DNA of 35,953 nt from a virus: positions 1 through 35,953 of IMG/VR virus record IMGVR_UViG_3300028844_002848, one strand, 5' to 3'. The notes under the pieces were generated by a model. That model did no database searches, was not told where the DNA came from, and saw nothing but the letters and a program-made list of their open reading frames with translations. This document shows, in pieces, positions 25,660 through 34,159 of this stretch (the first letter of the stretch is position 1; each line of letters starts with the position of its first letter). The position numbers were made by a program, and so were the translations under genes.

Positions 25660-26103
25660 TCAATAGTTCGTGATATAATCGCTACAAATACCAATACATT
25701 TAGTCACATCATCATTGTTGATCTCTGGCATTACCGCAATACTTCCCTTAGTTGGTTGTTTACCAGGGTATGCCCAAATGTAATTAAGAGATGTTAATGT
25801 TACATCATCCTCTTGATGCCAAAAGAAGTGTATTGGGTGTTCAGAGTTTTGAAAGTATACTAGCGATTCTATATTCTTACAATGAACCCATAATTTTTTT
25901 ATTCTCTCTATAAAAAAATTAATAGTGACACCATATTGTGGTTTATCATGTCCTAAAAAAATAAGGTTTTTATGTTCAGGTAAAACCCACACATCAACCT
26001 CAACGTCATATCCATTTTTAATGGCTATGTCGATATAATTTGGTTCATTCTCATATGATTCAAATTTACCATTAAGGTTACCTCTATGTGATATTAATTT
26101 CAT
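25660..26103 (-). CDS. Short GDPD/PI-PLC-like protein
   Basis: 147 aa. Begins KLISHRGNLNGKFESYENEP, the His-Arg-Gly opening of glycerophosphodiester phosphodiesterases, followed by NGYDVEVDVWVLP (metal-binding acidic strand, E-V-D) and FLGHDKPQYGV (second His, GHD). The later LWVHCKNIESL fits the lysine strand 'CKN'. Full GDPD barrels are about 240 aa, so this is a short form, similar to small family members found in polysaccharide loci. It may hydrolyse a phosphodiester in a glycan or lipid-linked product; the substrate is unknown. Six bases separate it from the upstream sulfotransferase gene. Confidence 0.75.
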   Translation of the reverse strand: MKLISHRGNLNGKFESYENEPNYIDIAIKNGYDVEVDVWVLPEHKNLIFLGHDKPQYGVTINFFIERIKKLWVHCKNIESLVYFQNSEHPIHFFWHQEDDVTLTSLNYIWAYPGKQPTKGSIAVMPEINNDDVTKCIGICSDYITNY

Positions 26104-26109
26104 TTAATG

Positions 26110-26838
26110 TTATATTATTTTATAATTGAAGTAATTTAATAATTCATTATTATCATTAAAATATTCAGTCTTACTTTCACCATCCTTTATTGATGTTACC
26201 TTTTTTAACTTACCAAGTCTACCATTACCAGGGCTATTTATAATTATTTCTGGCCCCAAAGAACCTATAAATGGCATTTTATTTAATATTTTATTGGAGA
26301 CTACGTGAATATCATCACACAATTCTTCATATGTTATTAGTATTGAATTATCTTTGTATTTTTCATAAGTATCTTTTTGCATCTGAGCAAATCTATCCCA
26401 TAACTTATAAGAAATTTCTTTGGGGGTTACATTCAAAGTATTCTTACCACCAAAATGACCACTACCGTAGTTTGTAGTGTATGGGTCTCTTATTTGTATT
26501 ATAAAATAAACCTCACCCCTTTTACTGAAATAGTCATATATCTTATCAGCTCTAATAATGTTTGGCGGTGATTTATCACATAAAACTGGTTTACTCATAT
26601 CCCAATTCCTATTAAAATGTTTTTCGGTTAACTGGAAATTAATTTCATAATCTTTATTCCATCTATTTTCAGAATATAATTTATCAGTATTGGCGATAAA
26701 ACATTGACCCTCACCCATATGTGGAGCCTTACCTAAAAATGTACTAACAGATGGTGACGTATCCATTAAGCGATAGATAAGTGTTGACCCTTGAAACGGT
26801 GGGCATAATATAAATAAATATTTTTTACTCAAAATCAA
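26110..26838 (-). CDS. Sulfotransferase
   Basis: 242 aa. PAPS-binding features are visible: the 5'-phosphosulfate loop PPFQGSTLIYRLMDTSP at 13-29 (compare PxxSGTT of the family) and the 3'-phosphate site YFIIQIRDPYTTNYGSG at 111-127 with R117. It probably transfers sulfate from PAPS to a sugar hydroxyl. It overlaps the upstream SGNH hydrolase gene by 14 bases, so the two are cotranscribed and probably act on the same glycan. It is unrelated in sequence to the second sulfotransferase at 32.8 kb. Confidence 0.82.
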   Translation of the reverse strand: MILSKKYLFILCPPFQGSTLIYRLMDTSPSVSTFLGKAPHMGEGQCFIANTDKLYSENRWNKDYEINFQLTEKHFNRNWDMSKPVLCDKSPPNIIRADKIYDYFSKRGEVYFIIQIRDPYTTNYGSGHFGGKNTLNVTPKEISYKLWDRFAQMQKDTYEKYKDNSILITYEELCDDIHVVSNKILNKMPFIGSLGPEIIINSPGNGRLGKLKKVTSIKDGESKTEYFNDNNELLNYFNYKII

Positions 26839-27457
26839 TAGTATTTTTAAAAGCGTTTTTAATTAATACTAGTGAATTATCGTTTAAGTGAATACCTGTT
26901 TTATCTAAATAATTAGTATTAGTTTTACCATTAGGTAAAAGCATGTCATAATAAATTGTGAAGAATGGTATTGTTTCAGTTTCACATAAAGATTTAATGT
27001 ATTCGTTAAATTCCTTTGTTATTTCATTTCGTTCTAAACATGTACCGAACGATGGACCTGGATATGGGTTGGTGACATCCCATGATGCAATAGGTCCCCA
27101 AACCATTACATTAATCCCAGATCCTCTATAATGTAAAATTGTTTTAAAGTACCTATCAACACATTCTTTAACAATATCTTTAACTGACCTTTTCTGCATG
27201 TCTATTTGTTTCTTAAGATGGGCCCTAATATCAACTTCACCAAAACAAAACATTAACGAATCTTTCTCCTTATTAAGCAATTTAACAATGTTATTTAATA
27301 TTGGTAACTTATTATCTAATTGGTATGCGGTAGCTGGTCCTATTCTATAAGACCTAAAATTATTTAACATATCCTTAGACCTTGTTGGCCAAACTGGTTG
27401 CATCACCTCTGAACCACTAAATATCGATGCGTGGCTATCTCCTATACAATGTATCAT
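26825..27457 (-). CDS. SGNH/GDSL-type hydrolase
   Basis: 210 aa. The catalytic serine is in block I (CIGDSHASIF, S8), followed by block-III-like FGEVDIRAHL (72-81, where the usual GxND Asn is replaced) and the C-terminal D185-x4-H190 in DKTGIHLND. Family members are esterases and O-acetyl hydrolases of polysaccharides. In this locus it may remove or transfer an acyl group on the glycan, or simply modify an intermediate. No signal peptide is seen, so it acts in the cytoplasm. It follows the cupin gene by one base. Confidence 0.78.
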   Translation of the reverse strand: MIHCIGDSHASIFSGSEVMQPVWPTRSKDMLNNFRSYRIGPATAYQLDNKLPILNNIVKLLNKEKDSLMFCFGEVDIRAHLKKQIDMQKRSVKDIVKECVDRYFKTILHYRGSGINVMVWGPIASWDVTNPYPGPSFGTCLERNEITKEFNEYIKSLCETETIPFFTIYYDMLLPNGKTNTNYLDKTGIHLNDNSLVLIKNAFKNTIDFE

Positions 27458-27458
27458 A

Positions 27459-27779
27459 TTAATCTACGTATTTATCATTACTAACCGATGGTGTCTTAAC
27501 AACGACTGTTACAACGTCTGTTAAACATTTAAAATCAGTACTCTCATTCGGTTTTATTATTATTATATCATCCTTACCATATTTAATACCATTCATCTCA
27601 ACATCACCACTAACTATTGCAGTGTATTCTATTGCTATCTTATGGTGATGTTTTTCTTCATAGTCACCCTCGTCATATCTTTTTATTGCCACTTCGAAAT
27701 CATTGGTGTCATTTAATGTTGGTTGGAAGTTACCGATGAACCACCCTTTAAACATGACTTCTAAATTAAACTTATCCAT
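27459..27779 (-). CDS. Cupin-like protein
   Basis: 106 aa from the ATG at 27779, which gives an 8-base overlap with the upstream gene; a start 11 codons earlier adds MMLYTLTKNII and is less likely. The single cupin barrel shows YEEKHHHKIAIEYTAIVSGD with three consecutive His as metal ligands, then KYGKDDIIIIKPNESTDFKC. Cupins in sugar loci are often isomerases, epimerases or small sensors. The fold is fairly clear but the reaction is not. Confidence 0.75.
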   Translation of the reverse strand: MDKFNLEVMFKGWFIGNFQPTLNDTNDFEVAIKRYDEGDYEEKHHHKIAIEYTAIVSGDVEMNGIKYGKDDIIIIKPNESTDFKCLTDVVTVVVKTPSVSNDKYVD

Positions 27780-28572
27780 TATAATATTTTTTGTTAATGT
27801 ATATAACATCACACTCCCCGATAGAACCTTTTAGTTCATTTAAAGATGTGACTTCCCTACTACCCATATGGAATGTTTGTAATTCTATAAAACCTTTACT
27901 TAATAATAGATTATCTAACTCATCTTTTAGGATCGATCCACTATACATATGTGATATCTCAACTTCGCTACAAATACATTTAACGTTATTAAGTATATCA
28001 CCACAACCTTCGAATACCATTTTTTCTGCTCCTTGAACATCTACCCATAATAGATCGACATTATCTACCTTATTAATCCTACACCAGTCATCAATCCGTA
28101 CCACGTCAACCTCAACCTCTCTTTGTGGCCAGTTTCTACTTCTAGGGTGATCGTTAACCTGCAATAAAGACGATGCACCGACATTATTAGAAGCGATATA
28201 AAACTTTGTTTTACCATTAAAATCACCAGCCGCCTTAGGTACTAATGTAACATTTTGATTTTTTAATACATTTTCACATAGACTTATTTGATTAGGGTTA
28301 GCTTCAAAGGCAACAATTTTAGCATCTGGAAACCATGTTCTGAACTCAACACTCTGATACCCATCCCTACTACCAATGTCCAGTATGGTATTTACTTCGT
28401 TAAAGTCTATAAAATTTGAGATAGTCTCAATAAAATCAAATGTCCACCATTTATTAACTGGTTGACCTGTGGCATATATAGTAGCATCTACCCTATCAGT
28501 ATAAACCTTATTAGAAGGTATCTTTGGATTTATTAATCTATATTTCATAGGTGTTAGTCTGTGTTTATTCAT
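27772..28572 (-). CDS. FkbM-family methyltransferase
   Basis: 266 aa SAM-dependent enzyme. Motif I TILDIGSRDGYQSVEF lies at 62-77, the acidic ribose-binding E90 in IVAFEANPNQ, and WVDVQGAEKMVFEGCGDIL (about 175-193) is the characteristic FkbM block. The family O-methylates sugars and small molecules. It overlaps the upstream HAD-nucleotidyltransferase gene by 8 bases. A second Met at residue 9 is an alternative start. It probably caps or decorates the glycan made by neighbouring transferases. Confidence 0.9.
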   Translation of the reverse strand: MNKHRLTPMKYRLINPKIPSNKVYTDRVDATIYATGQPVNKWWTFDFIETISNFIDFNEVNTILDIGSRDGYQSVEFRTWFPDAKIVAFEANPNQISLCENVLKNQNVTLVPKAAGDFNGKTKFYIASNNVGASSLLQVNDHPRSRNWPQREVEVDVVRIDDWCRINKVDNVDLLWVDVQGAEKMVFEGCGDILNNVKCICSEVEISHMYSGSILKDELDNLLLSKGFIELQTFHMGSREVTSLNELKGSIGECDVIYINKKYYNG

Positions 28573-29935
28573 AATTATCTAAAAATTTATTTAAATCTTC
28601 TGGTGTACCTAGACCCCACATTTTATTTATATTATATATTTTAACCTTCTTCCCATCTAATACAGCTTCATTATAAACTGGTGCGACATAAAATTCACCA
28701 TTCACTCTAATATTTTTTTCTATCATTTGTTCTGCATATTTCACATAGTCTGAACCCCTACTCCAGTGATAGATACCCACAGTTGCAATATTACTAATAG
28801 GTTTCTTTTCTGCTAACTCTGTTAGGTAACCATTAACGTCTAATTTAACAAAACTCCACTTAGGGTGTGTTGACTCAAAGGTTAAAATAGAACCATCTAT
28901 TTTAACATCACTAGCCGAATAATAGAAATTATTACTATCCCATTCTATAAATTGATCAGAATTAGCGATTAGTAAATGTTTATCATTATCAATATAATCT
29001 TTTGCTAATAATGTAGTACATGCGGCACCTTCAGTAACACCATCGACTTGTATTATCTTACAGTTCGGTGTGATTAAATTTAATAAATATTTTAAGTTAT
29101 ATTTCTCATAATGTTCTTTCTGAACTAAATAAATAAAGTTAGCTTTAATGTTAAGATTCTCAACGATAACCTGTATCATTGGTTTATGATTAACCTCGAT
29201 TAGTGGTTTTGGAAATGTATACCCTGCATTAACAAACCTTGAACCAGCACCAGCCATCGGTATTACTACATTGAATTCATCAGTCACCCATTTAGTTTTA
29301 CCACCATCACTATCGTTGATGTCTCTTATTTGTTTATCTATTTTTTTATAAGTCACACCTTCAGGTGTATCAACGGCACAAAGATAACCACCAGAATCAT
29401 TTGCTGACTGTCTACCATGATAACTATCCTCTATTATAATAGTTTCTGATGGTTTAACATCTGCATGTACCATAGCCCTCAAATAAATTTCAGGACTTGG
29501 TTTAGGTGATTTAACATCATCATTTGAGAGGTAATAATCAACAAACTCAATTAACCCAGTTTTATACAACATCAATTTAAGACTCTCCCTAATCGAATTA
29601 CTACAAACGTATACTATATAACCATCATTCTTTAACCGTTGGAGTACTGACCTTAATCTCTCATCAAAAGGTAATTTATCTTTTATGACTGAGGCAGTTA
29701 ATTCTTGTTTCCTTTCCCATATTTGGTTGTGTGTTGTTTTTGGTAGCCCTTTAGTTTCAGTAAGTATATCTAATTTTTTTATAGTAGGTAAACCATCAAA
29801 CACATTCATGTGTTCTTCCCTATCAATTATAAATTTTTCATCTACTTCAGATAGTGATCTATTTAATGACTCATAATGTATTTCTTTAGCATCAACTAAT
29901 ACACCATCTAAATCGAATATTACTAATTTAATCAT
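28565..29935 (-). CDS. Fusion: HAD phosphatase + sugar nucleotidyltransferase
   Basis: 456 aa, two complete domains. Residues 1-205: a HAD hydrolase of the beta-phosphoglucomutase/phosphatase type, with motif I FDLDGVL (D8, D10), a helical cap, CSNS (S112), K145 in KSPKPSPEIY and IIIEDSYHG (E169/D170). Residues 222-456: an NTP-transferase domain, VVIPMAGAGSRFVNAGYTFP with PKPLIEV (K243), later LLIANSDQFIEWD as metal site and HPKWSFVKLD. Such a protein could remove one phosphate from a sugar bisphosphate (or act as a mutase) and then activate the sugar-1-phosphate to an NDP-sugar, the logic of the heptose GmhB/HddC steps. The substrate is unknown. It overlaps both neighbours by 8 bases. Confidence 0.9.
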   Translation of the reverse strand: MIKLVIFDLDGVLVDAKEIHYESLNRSLSEVDEKFIIDREEHMNVFDGLPTIKKLDILTETKGLPKTTHNQIWERKQELTASVIKDKLPFDERLRSVLQRLKNDGYIVYVCSNSIRESLKLMLYKTGLIEFVDYYLSNDDVKSPKPSPEIYLRAMVHADVKPSETIIIEDSYHGRQSANDSGGYLCAVDTPEGVTYKKIDKQIRDINDSDGGKTKWVTDEFNVVIPMAGAGSRFVNAGYTFPKPLIEVNHKPMIQVIVENLNIKANFIYLVQKEHYEKYNLKYLLNLITPNCKIIQVDGVTEGAACTTLLAKDYIDNDKHLLIANSDQFIEWDSNNFYYSASDVKIDGSILTFESTHPKWSFVKLDVNGYLTELAEKKPISNIATVGIYHWSRGSDYVKYAEQMIEKNIRVNGEFYVAPVYNEAVLDGKKVKIYNINKMWGLGTPEDLNKFLDNYE

Positions 29936-30614
29936 TTATTTCTTTTAATTTTTTTATTGTTATTTCATCGGACACCTCAAAAGCAATATTTTTATTCGGT
30001 TTGAGTATCTGAACTGTTGAGTGTGGGTTCATTGAGAAATCATACCTTAACCTAATTCTTTTAGACCACTCAACATCTTCACCTTGTCCCCAACATAAAC
30101 CTTCATTTAATGGGAAGTCTTTCATTACACTTTTCTTTGCCACCCAGTAACTACCAGAAACATACATATATTTAGATAAATTCTTGATATCGTAAGGTAT
30201 TAAACACTGACGACCAATTAATTTGTCCATGAAGTTCCCATTATTTGGCCAAATACACCAATCCCTAAACCGTTTACCTTCTTTTGTTAATATCTTATCA
30301 ACCCTAACTTTATAATCATCTCCAGCAGTTAATTGACCATCGTACCACCCACTATTAAATGATATATAATCATGCATAAATACAATATTATCATACATTG
30401 CGTTAGAAGTTATTAAATTTTTCTTTTTAGTAATCCATCTTTGTTTTTGTGTCTCATCAAACGGTATAATATTAACGTGTTCTCTCTTAATATTAGATAA
30501 ACCAATAACTATTACCTCATAATTAGGTATTTTCTCACGCTGAATTGAGTCTATGATGGTGTTAATCATAACATCATTCCCACCCCCAGTTATTATTCCA
30601 AATGTAAAATCCAT
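29928..30614 (-). CDS. Glycosyltransferase-like protein (GT-A fold)
   Basis: 228 aa. FTFGIITGGGNDVMINTIID at 3-22 and NYEVIVIGL are the nucleotide-binding half; NIVFMHDYISFNSGWYDG (about 76-93) replaces the DxD loop with HDY, and YVSGSYWVAKKSVMKDFPLN and CWGQGEDVEWSKR (around 174-186) are the acceptor-side motifs with the ED pair. It therefore looks like a divergent GT2-type sugar transferase. Sixteen bases separate it from the fucosyltransferase-like gene. Substrate unknown. Confidence 0.8.
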   Translation of the reverse strand: MDFTFGIITGGGNDVMINTIIDSIQREKIPNYEVIVIGLSNIKREHVNIIPFDETQKQRWITKKKNLITSNAMYDNIVFMHDYISFNSGWYDGQLTAGDDYKVRVDKILTKEGKRFRDWCIWPNNGNFMDKLIGRQCLIPYDIKNLSKYMYVSGSYWVAKKSVMKDFPLNEGLCWGQGEDVEWSKRIRLRYDFSMNPHSTVQILKPNKNIAFEVSDEITIKKLKEIND

Positions 30615-30628
30615 ATAAATAGTTTTGT

Positions 30629-31444
30629 TTAAATATAGTCTACGTTAGTAAAATTATCAATATTATCCCACCTAGTAAAGTTCATTAATTTATTAAAATA
30701 TATTTGACCATCACTTAGGTAAGCAGCTAAGATTGAGAATGTACTTAGTCCTGTCACTAAAATATCAATAGATGACAACATCCTAAATGTTTCAATATCT
30801 GAACCATCTAAATGAAATACTACATCACTACCCTCTAACTCTTTAAATGTGTCAACCGCCCCTTCTGAGAATATATGAAATTTAACTGGGTTAGGGTATT
30901 TTTTATCCCTTAATGTATCCATCAGTTTAAGATAATCATTTAATTCTAACCACCTATTACTATTACCTTCTTTCGATATATCCCCACGTCTTATGTGTAA
31001 TCCTATATTGGTGTTATCAGTTTCAAAAACATACTTTGTCTTATCTAACCAATAAGACTCTTTGAATCTATGGGCGTAGTTTATAATTTTCTCACTTAAT
31101 ATCCCTGGAAATGTATCGAATGGTATTACAAATAATGTTCCATCATCAGCATCTTTAATAATATCAACCCACACTTTAAGATTACCATTGGCGAGTCTTT
31201 CATCATAAGATGGGTTATGACCTAAATCTAAAATAGGTAAATTGACCGTATTTTTATAATCTGCGGTAGACTCAAAAATAGTATTAAAGTTAAATACTTT
31301 TTCCCACTTTTCAGATTTACCACTGAATGGTTTGTGAATGTATTCACAATTAGTTAATTCACTTAACACCATACCAGTTGACATATTATGAAATTGGTGA
31401 CCTAATCTCCCATTGTGGTTGGGTTGTGTTGTTATATACTTCAT
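30629..31444 (-). CDS. GT11-like (alpha-1,2-fucosyltransferase superfamily) protein
   Basis: 271 aa. Begins with NGRLGHQFHNMSTGMVLSEL (11-30), the NxxGNQ/LGHQ-type opening of GT11/O-fucosyltransferase-like enzymes, and has the signature IGLHIRRGD at 147-155, with the HxRRGD motif that binds GDP-fucose. A third block, SSIDILVTGLSTFSILAAYL (about 224-243), matches the 'SSFS/STFS' motif III. The donor is probably GDP-fucose or a related GDP-6-deoxyhexose, which fits gmd in the same locus. An AAGGAG sequence 8 bases before its ATG comes from the coding end of the upstream gene. Confidence 0.82.
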   Translation of the reverse strand: MKYITTQPNHNGRLGHQFHNMSTGMVLSELTNCEYIHKPFSGKSEKWEKVFNFNTIFESTADYKNTVNLPILDLGHNPSYDERLANGNLKVWVDIIKDADDGTLFVIPFDTFPGILSEKIINYAHRFKESYWLDKTKYVFETDNTNIGLHIRRGDISKEGNSNRWLELNDYLKLMDTLRDKKYPNPVKFHIFSEGAVDTFKELEGSDVVFHLDGSDIETFRMLSSIDILVTGLSTFSILAAYLSDGQIYFNKLMNFTRWDNIDNFTNVDYI

Positions 31445-31446
31445 AT

Positions 31447-32004
31447 TTAAATCTCCTTAAACCAAACTCCGTCAGAACTTATTTTAAAATCCTCTATCAA
31501 ATCATTAACTGCTTCTTTAACACCACATGGATTATCATAATCATGACCACTAATAATCCCACCCTTCTTCATTTTTGGTAACCACGATTTAATGTCTTTA
31601 ACTACAGAGTCATACTCATGATCAGCATCAATAAAAACGAAATCGACAGTACCATCTTCAAAGTTATTTGACATATCCCAAGACATACCTTTTAAATCGG
31701 TGATCATATCATACACACCGTTTTGTTTTTTAATTTCATTATAAATGTCATATAAGTAAGGCACTTGACTTCTTAGTTGATCGTTACCCTCCCATTTATA
31801 CGTCTCATCCCATAAATCAACACCATATATGTCACAGTCATAACCTAATTCTTTCATTTGATTGGCGAGGAATGAGATAGAGTGTCCTTTCCACACACCA
31901 ACTTCAACTAAAACATCATAGTTTTTATTTGCAATCATTTTATAAAAATCCTGATAATTAAACCACCAATCAGTATTTAAGTTTTCTTTAATTATTTGTT
32001 CCAT
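31447..32004 (-). CDS. Class I SAM-dependent methyltransferase
   Basis: 185 aa. Motif I is VLVEVGVWKGHSISFLANQM (31-50), followed by IYGVDLWDETYK as the acidic strand and DFVFIDADHEYDSVVKDIKS (about 120-139), a block typical of the Methyltransf_24/CmcI-like group; GGIISGHDYDNPCGVKEAVN closes the domain. It probably methylates a sugar or other small molecule, with metal help from the Asp/His residues. It overlaps the GT10 gene by 17 bases and ends two bases before the GT11-like gene. Confidence 0.87.
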   Translation of the reverse strand: MEQIIKENLNTDWWFNYQDFYKMIANKNYDVLVEVGVWKGHSISFLANQMKELGYDCDIYGVDLWDETYKWEGNDQLRSQVPYLYDIYNEIKKQNGVYDMITDLKGMSWDMSNNFEDGTVDFVFIDADHEYDSVVKDIKSWLPKMKKGGIISGHDYDNPCGVKEAVNDLIEDFKISSDGVWFKEI

Positions 32005-32833
32005 TTTGTATTACTTTAATTTTTTTATTTATCACCTCCCAAATATTATATTCATCTAATATTAGATCCCTGGATTCTTTAATCTTCACTATATCGTCAT
32101 TGGATATTTCAGTATTAATAATATTATTAATTTCCTCCGTTGGATTATTACTGTCTATATTTAAAACCCTATAACTACCATCTGGAAAATATTTATTTAG
32201 ATTAGGGCAACCCCAATATATTGGCATACACCAAGATAAATAAGCATCAGCTAATTTTTCAGTCCAATAATTTTTTTGGGTCGAGTTCTCCATAACTATG
32301 GAATACGAATAATCAATAAGACCGTTAAATTTACAATTACCATTATAATCTAATTCACCCTTATAACTTTCACCAAAGGTAGTAGTATTATGACCCCTAC
32401 CGTATAAATCTATGTTGGGGTTTCCGTAGAATAATTTAGAGATATAGTTTCTTCTATGTGTGTGTTTAGATGAAACGACACAACTAGCATCTTTTGTTTT
32501 AATAGGGTACTCTAAACTTTTTAATTCATCATAAGTCTTACCTAACCAATATGTCACACCACCATTAGTCTCTCTAAAATCAATAATGTGTTTATATTTA
32601 TTATTGGTTAATGGTTTAATAAAATCTGGTTCTCTTTTGATGTATATTGTTTTATCTATCGGTGTGTTAATATTAGACCCCTCTAGGACTATAAAGTAAT
32701 CAGCATCGCTAATGTCTGCAACACCAATAAGATTGTCCCAAACACCTTTAGATTTTGGTGTTTGCTTTGAGTATCGTATTAGAATATCTTCTGTTGACTC
32801 ACCCCAATTATTAATAAAATGAATTTTTATCAC
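31988..32833 (-). CDS. GT10-like alpha-1,3/4-fucosyltransferase
   Basis: 281 aa. The C-terminal half carries the GT10 donor-binding signature: YSIVMENSTQKNYWTEKLAD at 177-196 (compare FxxxFENSxxxxYxTEK) followed by LSWCMPIYWGCPNLNKYFP at 199-217. The preceding VVSSKHTHRRNYISKLF and NIDLYGRGH also fit the family. These enzymes add L-fucose from GDP-fucose to GlcNAc-containing acceptors in Helicobacter, Bacteroides and eukaryotes. The N-terminal acceptor half is divergent. It has no signal peptide or membrane anchor. With gmd and the GT11-like gene it supports a fucosylated (or 6-deoxyhexose) product. Confidence 0.88.
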   Translation of the reverse strand: MIKIHFINNWGESTEDILIRYSKQTPKSKGVWDNLIGVADISDADYFIVLEGSNINTPIDKTIYIKREPDFIKPLTNNKYKHIIDFRETNGGVTYWLGKTYDELKSLEYPIKTKDASCVVSSKHTHRRNYISKLFYGNPNIDLYGRGHNTTTFGESYKGELDYNGNCKFNGLIDYSYSIVMENSTQKNYWTEKLADAYLSWCMPIYWGCPNLNKYFPDGSYRVLNIDSNNPTEEINNIINTEISNDDIVKIKESRDLILDEYNIWEVINKKIKVIQNGTNN

Positions 32834-32844
32834 CGTTAAAAATT

Positions 32845-33441
32845 TTAATATTGAAATTTGAAAATTTCGATATCTTTTTCGTATATCTTATTAACAATTT
32901 CTTTAGTCTCATCATCATAATACTCTTTATAATTATTATGAATCTTATTACTTTTATTGATTGTTTTTAGATTAGGAATGAGAGTTTTAAATAGTTCACT
33001 ACCTAATTCATCTATATTGAAAACATTATCCACCATTATACTATCATTCAAGTCGCATATGTATTTATATTGTGAACCCCACCCTTGATGTTTTAAAAAA
33101 TTACTATCTTCTTTAAAGTTTAGTAACATATCTTTAAATGTAACATCTTTTAAAGTTTCGTAATCAGGGTGAACACCATATTTTCTATTAACATTTTTAG
33201 AATGCCAATAACTTTCTGACATTTTAGAGTATTCGTAATTAGAGACAACCCTATCCCATGGGTCTCTAATTATTGCAAATTTATTATATTCTTCCCATTG
33301 TTTTGGGTAGTTATCTTTATAAAATTTAGACGTATGGTGACCATGCAATTCAAAACCGATATTATCAGACTCAGTTATTGAAGTTCCAGCGTTTTTTGGG
33401 ATGTGAACGAATATTAATTTATTTTTGTTTGATATTGGCAT
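32845..33441 (-). CDS. Sulfotransferase (Sulfotransfer_2 type)
   Basis: 198 aa. The PAPS 5'-phosphosulfate loop is FVHIPKNAGTSI (11-22) and the 3'-phosphate site FAIIRDPWDRVVSNYEY (55-71), with R59. These motifs match carbohydrate sulfotransferases of the heparan 2-O-sulfotransferase-like/Sulfotransfer_2 group. It is compact, with no membrane anchor, in contrast to the Golgi enzymes. It probably sulfates a sugar in the locus product. On the minus strand TATAAATA ends one base before its ATG, but it lies inside the operon, so promoter use is doubtful. Confidence 0.88.
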   Translation of the reverse strand: MPISNKNKLIFVHIPKNAGTSITESDNIGFELHGHHTSKFYKDNYPKQWEEYNKFAIIRDPWDRVVSNYEYSKMSESYWHSKNVNRKYGVHPDYETLKDVTFKDMLLNFKEDSNFLKHQGWGSQYKYICDLNDSIMVDNVFNIDELGSELFKTLIPNLKTINKSNKIHNNYKEYYDDETKEIVNKIYEKDIEIFKFQY

Positions 33442-33535
33442 CTATTTATATTTTTTTTTAATCCCCATATTAACCTTATGGTTTTTTTTATTGATACTAA
33501 ATGTAGTTAACTTTACCCATATATGAACCATATAT

Positions 33536-34159
33536 TTAAAATAACCATCTATTATCTTGTTCTCTATTCTGTATGTCACTATAACTAGCTCTTTGTAAAG
33601 CAATACTAGGGTTAAACGAATAACACTCATACCCCTTTTGTATGTCTGAATAATATACGTCAACAGGTTTTTGTCTTTTTTCTAATAAATTAATTACTAA
33701 ATCATAAATAGATTCATTAAAACCAATACAGTGTGTGGAGTAAGTTTGACTACACTTAATTATTTTATCATTTATTAAATTTATTTTATTCCCCATATGT
33801 TTATTATGGTTACCACCGAACCATAAAATGTCCCAATTTTCAGGTAGGGAACTAAAATAATTTCCCACCTTATTTATCTCTTCAGTAAATTCTATATCAT
33901 CCTCTAATAATAAAATATTTTTATATCCATTTTTTTTAGAGTCTTTTATAATACTAAGGTGAGTCTCGATTAAACCTAATTCACCATTATTAACATTATA
34001 GGGGTTATTATTTATCTTATTACCATCAACCGCAGGGTATCTCTCAACCTGATCAAGTAAACCCCATTTTTTTAATTCTTTCTCAGTTTCTTCCCACCTA
34101 TCTTTTCTCCGATCAAGATTTATACAATATATTTTATCAAAATATTTATCTAATCTCAT
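33536..34159 (-). CDS. Glycosyltransferase family 25 protein
   Basis: 207 aa. The N-terminus FDKIYCINLDRRKDRWEETE is the family-25 hallmark; ELGLIETHLSIIKDSKKNGY and ILLLEDDIEF (82-91, E86-D-D) give the metal-binding acidic site; WDILWFGGNH follows. Family 25 includes LPS beta-galactosyltransferases (LgtB type) and collagen galactosyltransferases. Here it probably adds galactose or a similar sugar. It starts with a 4-base ATGA overlap with the upstream two-domain transferase. About 95 bases after its stop hold no clear gene. Confidence 0.88.
   Translation of the reverse strand: MRLDKYFDKIYCINLDRRKDRWEETEKELKKWGLLDQVERYPAVDGNKINNNPYNVNNGELGLIETHLSIIKDSKKNGYKNILLLEDDIEFTEEINKVGNYFSSLPENWDILWFGGNHNKHMGNKINLINDKIIKCSQTYSTHCIGFNESIYDLVINLLEKRQKPVDVYYSDIQKGYECYSFNPSIALQRASYSDIQNREQDNRWLF

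Noticed and set aside
31445-31460. AAGGAG Shine-Dalgarno-like sequence before the GT11-like gene
   Set aside because: It encodes the last residues of the upstream methyltransferase (FKEI), and other genes in the window lack such sites; treated as coincidence.
33443-33450. TATAAATA on the minus strand just before the sulfotransferase ATG as a late promoter
   Set aside because: Only one base separates it from the start codon and it lies inside the sugar operon; could be functional but is not supported beyond the match.
33442-33663. A 73-aa minus-strand frame
   Set aside because: Most of it overlaps the clear GT25 gene in another frame; the unoverlapped part is low-complexity Lys/Asn.
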